From NCBI GenBank assembly GCA_963995525.1, contig OZ023206.1, positions 43,135,178 to 43,199,177 of the forward strand: 64,000 nt of DNA. Reading direction: 5' to 3'. This document shows positions 1 through 10,086 of the stretch, piece by piece. Each line of letters starts with the position of its first letter. Positions within the stretch are counted from its first letter, which is position 1. A model generated the notes under the pieces. The model did no database searches. It was not told the DNA's origin and saw only the letters and a list, made by a program, of their open reading frames with translations. The stretch is from Escarpia spicata. Its lineage: Eukaryota > Annelida > Polychaeta > Sabellida > Siboglinidae. The translations under genes were made by a program, and so were the position numbers.

Positions 1-188
1 TTTATGCATATCACAGCATAACGGTATTTTAAGTGGACTTTTTTCGGCGGACGGATCCTTAATGTGGTCTTACCCCAAATAGATGTTTTGCATGTTACAC
101 ATCTTCACGAAGGCTAGACTGATATCAAGCTACACACATAACTAGATTAACCACAAATGGGAATGCATGTTACCGTTTTATCTCCGTC

Positions 189-220
189 ACGTAAGTTACA
201 AGAACATATTACGTAAGTTA
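189..220. repeat. Internal direct repeat ACGTAAGTTA
   Basis: ACGTAAGTTA occurs at 189-198 and 211-220 of the first monomer, 22 bp apart. The second copy is preceded by TT, giving the 8-bp palindrome TTACGTAA. Both copies are retained in nearly all monomers of every family; changes such as TACGTACG (gamma, about 20015) and ACGCAAG (about 14845) are rare. Confidence 0.75.
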
Positions 221-270
221 TAGGTGTTAAAACTCTTCCCCATTTGATGTTTTATCTTGTCTAAAGCAGC

Positions 271-285
271 AGTACATTCAGTACT
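271..285. repeat. Short hairpin AGTAC-ATTCA-GTACT next to the inversion breakpoint
   Basis: There are five-base arms with a five-base loop in the first monomer, conserved in most copies. The five micro-inverted copies have their resumption point in this motif, so it is the best candidate for the site where the original template switch or hairpin-mediated inversion began. Confidence 0.65.
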
Positions 286-312
286 CACGAGACAAACATG
301 TCCCATGTCAAA

Positions 313-324
313 GTGTTCGAACAC
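313..324. repeat. 12-bp perfect palindrome GTGTTCGAACAC
   Basis: GTGTTCGAACAC is its own reverse complement and lies at the end of most alpha monomers. Copies with GAACAAAA keep a 10-bp core (TGTTCGAACA). Delta copies and some Q copies lose it through TTCAAAC. Gamma replaces its right half with a T-run. It contains a TTCGAA restriction site. Confidence 0.75.
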
Positions 325-326
325 AA

Positions 327-652
327 TTTATGCTTATCACAGCATAACGGTATTTTAAGTGGACTTTTTTCGGCGGACGGATCCTTAATGTGGTCTTACC
401 CCAAATATATGTTTTGCATGTTACAAATCTTCACGAAGGCTAGACTGATATCAAGCTACACACATAACTAGATTAACCACAAATGGGAATGCATGTTACC
501 GTTTTATCTCCGTCACGTAAGTTACAAGAACATATTACGTAAGTTATAGGTGTGAAAACTCATCCCCATTTGATGTTTTATCTTGTCTAAAGCAGCAGTA
601 CATTCAGTACTCACGAGACAAACATGTCCCATGTCAAAGTGTTCGAACACAA
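327..652 (+). repeat. Alpha monomer, representative copy (326 bp)
   Basis: This copy contains 67 C and 56 G (37.7% G+C) and 11 CpG. Landmarks in order: TTTATGC; a six-T run followed by CGGCGGACGGATCC with the BamHI site; TGCATGTTAC; an EcoRV site in CTGATATCAAG; CAAATGGGAATG; a second TGCATGTTAC; two ACGTAAGTTA direct repeats; CATCCCCATTTG; AGTACATTCAGTACT; and the palindrome GTGTTCGAACAC. Alpha is distinguished from the other families by CAGCATAACGG, TTTTAAG before the T-run, and CTTAATGTGG after GGATC. It carries stops in all useful frames and has no coding potential. Confidence 0.95.
480..572. repeat. Inverted repeat within the monomer (12-bp arms, 69-bp loop)
   Basis: Positions 480-491 read CAAATGGGAATG and 561-572 read CATCCCCATTTG, whose reverse complement CAAATGGGGATG matches 11 of 12. 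The loop holds the two ACGTAAGTTA direct repeats. Alpha copies keep both arms; beta copies (CATCACCATTTG) keep 10 of 12. The element recurs in nearly every monomer and could form a stem on either strand. Whether it does so in the cell is unknown. Confidence 0.7.
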
Positions 653-1630
653 TTTATGCATATCATAGCATAACGGTATTTTAAGTGAACTTTTTTCGGC
701 GGACGGATCCTTAATGTGGTCTTACCCCAAATATATGTTTTGCATGTTACAAATCTTCACGAAGGCTAGACTGATATCAAGCTACACACATAACTAGATT
801 AACCACAAATGGGAATGCATGTTACCGTTTTATCTCCGTCACGTAAGTTACAAGAACATATTACGTAAGTTATAGGTGTGAAAACTCATCCCCATTTGAT
901 GTTTTATCTTGTATAAAGCAGCAGTACATTCAGTACTCACGAGACAAACATGTCCCATGTCAAAGTGTTCGAACACAATTTATGCATATCACAGCATAAC
1001 GGTATTTTAAGTGCACTTTTTTCGGCGGACGGATCCTTAATGTGGTCTTACCCCAAATATATGTTTTGCATGTTACAAATCTTCACGAAGTCTAGACTGA
1101 TATCAAGCTACACACATAACTAGATTAACCACAAATGGGAATGCATGTTACCGTTTTATCTCCGTCACGTAAGTTACAAGAACATATTACGTAAGTTATA
1201 GGTGTTAAAACTCATCCCCATTTGATGTTTTATCTTGTCTAAAGCAGCAGTACATTCAGTACTCACGAGACAAACATGTCCCATGTCAAAGTGTTCGAAC
1301 ACAATTTATGCATATCACAGCATAACGGTATTTTAAGAGCACTTTTTTCGGCGGACGGATCGTTAATGTGGTCTTACCCCAAATATATGTTTTGCATGTT
1401 AGAAATCTTCACGAAGGCTAGACTGATATCAAGCTACACACATAACTAGATTAACCACAAATGGGAATGCATGTTACCGTTTTATCTCCGTCACGTAAGT
1501 TACAAGAACATATTACGTAAGTTATAGGTGTGAAAACTCATCCCCATTTGATGTTTTATCTTGTCTAAAGCAGCAGTACATTCAGTACTCACGAGACAAA
1601 CATATCCCATGTCAAAGTGTTCGAACAAAA

Positions 1631-3912
1631 ATTATGCATATCACAGCATAACGGTATTTTAAGTGGACTTTTTTCGGCGGACGGATCCTTAATGTGGTCT
1701 TACACCAAATATATGTTTTGCATGTTACAAATCTTCACGAAGGCTAGACTGATATCAAGCTACACACATAACTAGATTAACCACAAATGGGAATGCATGT
1801 TACCGTTTTATCTCCGTCACGTAAGTTACAAGAACATATTACGTAAGTTATAGGTGTGAAAACTCATCCCCATTTGATGTTTTATCTTGTCTAAAGCAGC
1901 AGTACATTCAGTACTCACGAGACAAACATGTCCCATGTCAAAGTGTTCGAACACAATTTATGCATATCATAGCATAACGGTATTTTAAGTGAACTTTTTT
2001 CGGCGGACGGATCCTTAATGTGGTCTTACCCCAAATATATGTTTTGCATGTTACAAATCTTCACGAAGGCTAGACTGATATCAAGCTACACACATAACTA
2101 GATTAACCACAAATGGGAATGCATGTTACCGTTTTATCTCCGTCACGTAAGTTACAAGAACATATTACGTAAGTTATAGGTGTGAAAACTCATCCCCATT
2201 TGATGTTTTATCTTGTATAAAGCAGCAGTACATTCAGTACTCACGAGACAAACATGTCCCATGTCAAAGTGTTCGAACACAATTTATGCATATCACAGCA
2301 TAACGGTATTTTAAGTGCACTTTTTTCGGCGGACGGATCCTTAATGTGGTCTTACCCCAAATATATGTTTTGCATGTTACAAATCTTCACGAAGTCTAGA
2401 CTGATATCAAGCTACACACATAACTAGATTAACCACAAATGGGAATGCATGTTACCGTTTTATCTCCGTCACGTAAGTTACAAGAACATATTACGTAAGT
2501 TATAGGTGTTAAAACTCATCCCCATTTGATGTTTTATCTTGTCTAAAGCAGCAGTACATTCAGTACTCACGAGACAAACATGTCCCATGTCAAAGTGTTC
2601 GAACACAATTTATGCATATCACAGCATAACGGTATTTTAAGAGCACTTTTTTCGGCGGACGGATCGTTAATGTGGTCTTACCCCAAATATATGTTTTGCA
2701 TGTTAGAAATCTTCACGAAGGCTAGACTGATATCAAGCTACACACATAACTAGATTAACCACAAATGGGAATGCATGTTACCGTTTTATCTCCGTCACGT
2801 AAGTTACAAGAACATATTACGTAAGTTATAGGTGTGAAAACTCATCCCCATTTGATGTTTTATCTTGTCTAAAGCAGCAGTACATTCAGTACTCACGAGA
2901 CAAACATGTCCCATGTCAAAGTGTTCGAACACAATTTATGCATATCATAGCATAACGGTATTTTAAGTGAACTTTTTTCGGCGGACGGATCCTTAATGTG
3001 GTCTTACCCCAAATATATGTTTTGCATGTTACAAATCTTCACGAAGGCTAGACTGATATCAAGCTACACACATAACTAGATTAACCACAAATGGGAATGC
3101 ATGTTACCGTTTTATCTCCGTCACGTAAGTTACAAGAACATATTACGTAAGTTATAGGTGTGAAAACTCATCCCCATTTGATGTTTTATCTTGTATAAAG
3201 CAGCAGTACATTCAGTACTCACGAGACAAACATGTCCCATGTCAAAGTGTTCGAACACAATTTATGCATATCACAGCATAACGGTATTTTAAGTGCACTT
3301 TTTTCGGCGGACGGATCCTTAATGTGGTCTTACCCCAAATATATGTTTTGCATGTTACAAATCTTCACGAAGTCTAGACTGATATCAAGCTACACACATA
3401 ACTAGATTAACCACAAATGGGAATGCATGTTACCGTTTTATCTCCGTCACGTAAGTTACAAGAACATATTACGTAAGTTATAGGTGTTAAAACTCATCCC
3501 CATTTGATGTTTTATCTTGTCTAAAGCAGCAGTACATTCAGTACTCACGAGACAAACATGTCCCATGTCAAAGTGTTCGAACACAATTTATGCATATCAC
3601 AGCATAACGGTATTTTAAGAGCACTTTTTTCGGCGGACGGATCGTTAATGTGGTCTTACCCCAAATATATGTTTTGCATGTTAGAAATCTTCACGAAGGC
3701 TAGACTGATATCAAGCTACACACATAACTAGATTAACCACAAATGGGAATGCATGTTACCGTTTTATCTCCGTCACGTAAGTTACAAGAACATATTACGT
3801 AAGTTATAGGTGTGAAAACTCATCCCCATTTGATGTTTTATCTTGTCTAAAGCAGCAGTACATTCAGTACTCACGAGACAAACATATCCCATGTCAAAGT
3901 GTTCGAACAAAA
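1631..3912 (+). repeat. 7-monomer HOR, copy 1 (2282 bp)
   Basis: Seven alpha monomers occur in the order a-b-c-d-b-c-d'. Monomer a (1631) has AGTGGAC and CTTACACC. Monomer b (1957, 2935) has CATATCATAG, AGTGAAC and CTTGTATAAAG. Monomer c (2283, 3261) has AGTGCAC and GAAGTCTAGAC. Monomer d (2609, 3587) has AGAGCAC, GGATCGTT and TTAGAAATC. The second d carries CATATCCC and GAACAAAAATTATGC, which mark the end of the unit. Confidence 0.92.
1957..3912 (+). repeat. Nested 978-bp trimer duplication inside the 7-mer
   Basis: The trimer b-c-d occurs twice in tandem, at 1957-2934 and 2935-3912. It occurs twice again in the second HOR copy, at 4239-5216 and 5217-6194. The 7-mer is therefore one monomer plus a doubled trimer. 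This gives the order of events: the trimer was duplicated first, then the 2282-bp unit was amplified. Confidence 0.88.
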
Positions 3913-6194
3913 ATTATGCATATCACAGCATAACGGTATTTTAAGTGGACTTTTTTCGGCGGACGGATCCTTAATGTGGTCTTACACCAAATAGATGTTT
4001 TGCATGTTACAAATCTTCACGAAGGCTAGACTGATATCAAGCTACACACATAACTAGATTAACCACAAATGGGAATGCATGTTACCGTTTTATCTCCGTC
4101 ACGTAAGTTACAAGAACATATTACGTAAGTTATAGGTGTGAAAACTCATCCCCATTTGATGTTTTATCTTGTCTAAAGCAGCAGTACATTCAGTACTCAC
4201 GAGACAAACATGTCCCATGTCAAAGTGTTCGAACACAATTTATGCATATCATAGCATAACGGTATTTTAAGTGAACTTTTTTCGGCGGACGGATCCTTAA
4301 TGTGGTCTTACCCCAAATATATGTTTTGCATGTTACAAATCTTCACGAAGGCTAGACTGATATCAAGCTACACACATAACTAGATTAACCACAAATGGGA
4401 ATGCATGTTACCGTTTTATCTCCGTCACGTAAGTTACAAGAACATATTACGTAAGTTATAGGTGTGAAAACTCATCCCCATTTGATGTTTTATCTTGTAT
4501 AAAGCAGCAGTACATTCAGTACTCACGAGACAAACATGTCCCATGTCAAAGTGTTCGAACACAATTTATGCATATCACAGCATAACGGTATTTTAAGTGC
4601 ACTTTTTTCGGCGGACGGATCCTTAATGTGGTCTTACCCCAAATATATGTTTTGCATGTTACAAATCTTCACGAAGTCTAGACTGATATCAAGCTACACA
4701 CATAACTAGATTAACCACAAATGGGAATGCATGTTACCGTTTTATCTCCGTCACGTAAGTTACAAGAACATATTACGTAAGTTATAGGTGTTAAAACTCA
4801 TCCCCATTTGATGTTTTATCTTGTCTAAAGCAGCAGTACATTCAGTACTCACGAGACAAACATGTCCCATGTCAAAGTGTTCGAACACAATTTATGCATA
4901 TCACAGCATAACGGTATTTTAAGAGCACTTTTTTCGGCGGACGGATCGTTAATGTGGTCTTACCCCAAATATATGTTTTGCATGTTAGAAATCTTCACGA
5001 AGGCTAGACTGATATCAAGCTACACACATAACTAGATTAACCACAAATGGGAATGCATGTTACCGTTTTATCTCCGTCACGTAAGTTACAAGAACATATT
5101 ACGTAAGTTATAGGTGTGAAAACTCATCCCCATTTGATGTTTTATCTTGTCTAAAGCAGCAGTACATTCAGTACTCACGAGACAAACATGTCCCATGTCA
5201 AAGTGTTCGAACACAATTTATGCATATCATAGCATAACGGTATTTTAAGTGAACTTTTTTCGGCGGACGGATCCTTAATGTGGTCTTACCCCAAATATAT
5301 GTTTTGCATGTTACAAATCTTCACGAAGGCTAGACTGATATCAAGCTACACACATAACTAGATTAACCACAAATGGGAATGCATGTTACCGTTTTATCTC
5401 CGTCACGTAAGTTACAAGAACATATTACGTAAGTTATAGGTGTGAAAACTCATCCCCATTTGATGTTTTATCTTGTATAAAGCAGCAGTACATTCAGTAC
5501 TCACGAGACAAACATGTCCCATGTCAAAGTGTTCGAACACAATTTATGCATATCACAGCATAACGGTATTTTAAGTGCACTTTTTTCGGCGGACGGATCC
5601 TTAATGTGGTCTTACCCCAAATATATGTTTTGCATGTTACAAATCTTCACGAAGTCTAGACTGATATCAAGCTACACACATAACTAGATTAACCACAAAT
5701 GGGAATGCATGTTACCGTTTTATCTCCGTCACGTAAGTTACAAGAACATATTACGTAAGTTATAGGTGTTAAAACTCATCCCCATTTGATGTTTTATCTT
5801 GTCTAAAGCAGCAGTACATTCAGTACTCACGAGACAAACATGTCCCATGTCAAAGTGTTCGAACACAATTTATGCATATCACAGCATAACGGTATTTTAA
5901 GAGCACTTTTTTCGGCGGACGGATCGTTAATGTGGTCTTACCCCAAATATATGTTTTGCATGTTAGAAATCTTCACGAAGGCTAGACTGATATCAAGCTA
6001 CACACATAACTAGATTAACCACAAATGGGAATGCATGTTACCGTTTTATCTCCGTCACGTAAGTTACAAGAACATATTACGTAAGTTATAGGTGTGAAAA
6101 CTCATCCCCATTTGATGTTTTATCTTGTCTAAAGCAGCAGTACATTCAGTACTCACGAGACAAACATATCCCATGTCAAAGTGTTCGAACAAAA
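3913..6194 (+). repeat. 7-monomer HOR, copy 2 (2282 bp)
   Basis: All seven diagnostic monomers recur in the same order at 3913, 4239, 4565, 4891, 5217, 5543 and 5869, exactly 2282 bp after copy 1. One difference I noticed is in monomer a: CACCAAATAGATG here against CACCAAATATATG in copy 1. A third copy begins at 6195 (monomer a again, with CTTACACCAAATAGATG) but breaks off after one monomer, because 6521 continues with a different alpha type. Confidence 0.92.
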
Positions 6195-9031
6195 ATTATG
6201 CATATCACAGCATAACGGTATTTTAAGTGGACTTTTTTCGGCGGACGGATCCTTAATGTGGTCTTACACCAAATAGATGTTTTGCATGTTACAAATCTTC
6301 ACGAAGGCTAGACTGATATCAAGCTACACACATAACTAGATTAACCACAAATGGGAATGCATGTTACCGTTTTATCTCCGTCACGTAAGTTACAAGAACA
6401 TATTACGTAAGTTATAGGTGTGAAAACTCATCCCCATTTGATGTTTTATCTTGTCTAAAGCAGCAGTACATTCAGTACTCACGAGACAAACATGTCCCAT
6501 GTCAAAGTGTTCGAACACAATTTATGCATATCACAGCATAACGGTATTTTAAGAGCACTTTTTTCGGCGGACGGATCCTTAATGTGGTCTTACCCCAAAT
6601 AGATGTTTTGCATGTTACAAATCTTCACGAAGGCTAGACTGATATCAAGCTACACACATAACTAGATTAACCACAAATGGGAATGCATGTTACCGTTTTA
6701 TCTCCGTCACGTAAGTTACAAGAACATATTACGTAAGTTATAGGTGTGAAAACTCATCCCCATTTGATGTTTTATCTTGTCTAAAGCAGCAGTACATTCA
6801 GTACTCACGAGACAAACATGTCCCATGTCAAAGTGTTCGAACAAAATTTATGCATATCACAGCATAACGGTATTTTAAGTGCACTTTTTTCGGCGGACGG
6901 ATCCTTAATGTGGTCTTACCCCAAATAGATGTTTTGCATGTTACAAATCTTCACGAAGGCTAGACTGATATCAAGCTACACACATAACTAGATTAACCAC
7001 AAATGGGAATGCATGTTACCGTTTTATCTCCGTCACGTAAGTTACAAGAACATGTTACGTAAGTTATAGGTGTTAAAACTCATCCCCATTTGATGTTTTA
7101 TCTTGTCTAAAGCAGCAGTACATTCAGTACTCACGAGACAAACATGTCCCATGTCAAAGTGTTCGAACACAATTTATGCATATCACAGCATAACGGTATT
7201 TTAAGTGCACTTTTTTCGGCGGACGGATCCTTAATGTGGTCTTACCCCAAATAGATGTTTTGCATGTTACAAATCTTCACGAAGGCTAGACTGATATCAA
7301 GCTACACACATAACTAGATTAACCACAAATGGGAATGCATGTTACCGTTTTATCTCCGTCACGTAAGTTACAAGAACATATTACGTAAGTTATAGGGGTG
7401 AAAACTCATCCCCATTTGATGTTTTATCTTGTCTAAAGCAGCAGTACATTCAGTACTCACGAGACAAACATGTCCCATGTCAAAGTGTTCGAACAAAATT
7501 TATGCATATCACAGCATAACGGTATTTTAAGTGCACTTTTTTCGGCGGACGGATCCTTAATGTGGTCTTACCCCAAATATATGTTTTGCATGTTACAAAT
7601 CTTCACGAATGCTAGACTGATATCAAGCTACACACATAACTAGATTAACCACAAATAGGAATGCATGTTACCGTTTTATCTCCGTCACGTAAGTTACAAG
7701 AACATATTACGTAAGTTATAGGTGTTAAAACTCATCCCCATTTGATGTTTTATCTTGTCTAAAGCAGCAGTACATTCAGTACTCACGAGACAAACATGTC
7801 CCATGTCAAAGTGTTCGAACACAATTTATGCATATCACAGCATAACGGTATTTTAAGTGCACTTTTTTCGGCGGACGGATCCTTAATGTGGTCTTACCCC
7901 AAATATATGTTTTGCATGTTACAAATCTTCACGAAGGCTAGACTGATATCAAGCTACACACATAACTAGATTAACCACAAATGGGAATGCATGTTACCGT
8001 TTTATCTCCGTCACGTAAGTTACAAGAACATATTACGTAAGTTATAGGTGTGAAAACTCATCCCCATTTGATGTTTTATCTTGTCTAAAGCAGCAGTACA
8101 TTCAGTATTCACGAGACAAACATATCCCATGTCAAAGTGTTCGAACACAATTTATGCATATCACAGCATAACGGTATTTTAAGTGGACTTTTTTCGGCGG
8201 ACGGATCCTTAATGTGGTCTTACCCCAAATAGATGTTTTGCATGTTACACATCTTCACGAAGGCTAGACTGATATCAAGCTACACACATAACTAGATTAA
8301 CCACAAATGGGAATGAATGTTACCGTTTTATCTCCGTCACGTAAGTTACAAGAACATATTACGTAAGTTATAGGTGTTAAAACTCTTCCCCATTTGATGT
8401 TTTATCTTGTCTAAAGCAGCAGTACATTCAGTACTCACGAGACAAACATGTCCCATGTCAAAGTGTTCGAACACAATTTATGCTTATCACAGCATAACGG
8501 TATTTTAAGTGGACTTTTTTCGGCGGACGGATCCTTAATGTGGTCTTACCCCAAATATATGTTTTGCATGTTACAAATCTTCACGAAGGCTAGACTGATA
8601 TCAAGCTACACACATAACTAGATTAACCACAAATGGGAATGCATGTTACCGTTTTATCTCCGTCACGTAAGTTACAAGAACATATTACGTAAGTTATAGG
8701 TGTGAAAACTCATCCCCATTTGATGTTTTATCTTGTCTAAAGCAGCAGTACATTCAGTACTCACGAGACAAACATGTCCCATGTCAAAGTGTTCGAACAC
8801 AATTTATGCATATCATAGCATAACGGTATTTTAAGTGAACTTTTTTCGGCGGACGGATCCTTAATGTGGTCTTACCCCAAATATATGTTTTGCATGTTAC
8901 AAATCTTCACGAAGGCTAGACTGATATCAAGCTACACACATAACTAGATTAACCACAAATGGGAATGCATGTTACCGTTTTATCTCCGTCACGTAAGTTA
9001 CAAGAACATATTACGTAAGTTATAGGTGTTA

Positions 9032-9060
9032 ACTGTATGTACTGCTGCTTTAGACAAGAT
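9032..9060 (-). repeat. 29-bp micro-inversion, copy 1
   Basis: In ordinary monomers, GTGTT is followed by about 46 bases that run through CATTTGATG and CTTGTCTAAAGCAG to CATTCAG. Here they are replaced by 31 bases. Positions 9032-9060 read as the reverse complement of the segment that normally runs from ATCTTGTCT to CATTCAGT, with one mismatch. The forward sequence ACATTCAGTACTCACG then resumes at 9061, so the end of the segment is present in both orientations. Net change is a 15-bp loss. The site lies beside the short inverted repeat AGTAC-ATTCA-GTACT, which could have seeded a template switch. Confidence 0.9.
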
Positions 9061-9368
9061 ACATTCAGTACTCACGATGCAAACATGTCCCATTTCAAAG
9101 TGTTCAAACAAAATTTATGCATATCACAGCAAAACGGTATATGTAGTGCACTTTTTCGGCGGACGGATCCTGAATGTGGTCTTACCCCAAATAGATGTTC
9201 TGCATGTTACAAATCTTCACGGAAGCTAGACTGATATCAAGCTACACACATAACTAGATTAACCACAAATGTGAATGCATGTTACCGTTTTATTTCCGTC
9301 ACGTAAGTTACAAGAACATATTACGTAAGTTATAGATGTGAAATCTCATCACCATTTGATGTTTTATC

Positions 9369-9693
9369 TTGTCTAATGCAGCAGTACATTCAGTACTCAT
9401 GAGACAAACATGTCCCATGTCAAAGTGTTCGAACAAAATTTACGCAAATCACAGCAAAACGGTATTTGTAGTGCACTTTTTCGGCGGACGGATCCTGAAT
9501 GAGGTCTTACCACAAATAGATGTTATGTATGTTACAAATCATCACGAAGGCTAGACTGATATCAAACTACACACATAACTAGATTACCCACAAATGGGAA
9601 TGCATGTTACCGTTTTATCTCCGTCACGTAAGTTACAAGAACATATTACGTAAGTTATAGGTGTAAAAACTTATCCCCATTTGATGTTTTATC
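9369..9693 (+). repeat. Beta monomer, representative copy (325 bp)
   Basis: Beta differs from alpha at many linked sites: AAATCTCATCACC in place of AAACTCATCCCC, CTAATGCAGCAG, CATGAGAC, CAGCAAAACGGTATTTGTAG, five T instead of six before CGGCGGAC (giving 325 bp), and CTGAATGAGG followed by CTTACCACAAATAG. The same type recurs at 14891, 16175, 19089, 22965, 25553, 26203, 27176 and elsewhere. The 61-codon open frame inside it starts at TTG, not ATG, and ends at the TAG in GGCTAGAC. The matching frame in alpha copies is stopped by TTTTAA, so I read it as non-coding. Confidence 0.9.
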
Positions 9694-10016
9694 TTGGATA
9701 ATGCAGCAGTACATTCAGTACTAACGAGACAAACATGTCCCATGTTAAAGTGTTCGAATTTTTTTTGGTATATCACAGATAACGGTATTTTAAGTGCACT
9801 TTTTCGGCGGACGGATCATGAATGTGGTCTTACCCCAAATATATGTTCTGCACGTTACAAATCTTCACGGAAGCTAGACTGATATCAAGCTACACACATA
9901 ACTAGATTAACCACAAATGGGAATGCATGTTACCGTTTTATCTCCGTCACGTAAGTTACAAGAACATATTACGTAAGTTATAGGTGTGAAAACTCATCCC
10001 CATTTGATGTTTTATC
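9694..10016 (+). repeat. Gamma monomer, representative copy (323 bp)
   Basis: Gamma is marked by CTTGGATAATGCAG, ACTAACGAGAC, GTTAAAGTG, a T-run that replaces the ACAAAATTTATGC segment after GTTCGAA, CACAGATAACGG, and GGATCATGAATG. The last change removes the BamHI site. The T-run replacement and the five-T stretch account for the 323-bp length. Gamma copies also occur at 15216, 16500, 19414, 20060, 21031, 21354, 23290, 23936, 26528, 30751, 31074, 31397 and 32697 (cut by the gap). The T-run varies in length and in single substitutions between copies. Confidence 0.88.
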
Positions 10017-10086
10017 TTGTCTAAAGCAGCAGTACATTCAGTACTCACGAGACAAACATGTCCCATGTCAAAGTGTTCGAACACAA

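Larger units (their letters stand above)
1..1630 (+). repeat. Five alpha monomers at the left edge, including a partial 7-mer HOR
   Basis: The monomers start at 1, 327, 653, 979 and 1305. The first, with TTACACATC and GTTAAAACTCTTCC, and the second, with TGCTTATCAC, recur as a pair at 8151/8477, 13673/13999 and 21742 onward. The three at 653-1630 match positions 5-7 of the 2282-bp HOR that follows: CATATCATAG with CTTGTATAAAG; GAAGTCTAGAC; then AGAGCAC with GGATCGTT and TTAGAAATC. The left end of the array lies outside the window. Confidence 0.85.

Noticed and set aside
45..62. CENP-B box in TTCGGCGGACGGATCC
   Set aside because: The box needs TTCG, then A at the right spacing, then CGGG. TTCG and A fit, but the last four bases are GATC instead of CGGG (5 of 9 core positions), so I do not call it.
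294..304. p53-type half site AAACATGTCC in each monomer
   Set aside because: One ten-base half site fits, but the adjacent ten bases do not form the second half. A short degenerate motif repeated because the monomer repeats is not evidence of binding.
304..330. Pol III B-box-like TGTTCGAACAC followed by a T-run in the next monomer, suggesting a tRNA-derived origin
   Set aside because: It matches only 9 of 11 of the B-box consensus, is explained by a palindrome, and there is no convincing A box upstream in CTAAAGCAGCAG. No tRNA cloverleaf can be folded.
9369..9554. Recurring 61-67 residue open frames, one per diverged monomer (for example 9369-9554, 14891-15076, 27176-27361, 30751-30939)
   Set aside because: They start at TTG or GTG, not ATG, repeat with the satellite period, and the same frame is stopped by TTTTAA in alpha and gamma context or by TAG at GGCTAGAC. 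The monomer lengths 325, 326 and 323 do not preserve frame. There is no sign of selection on the protein.
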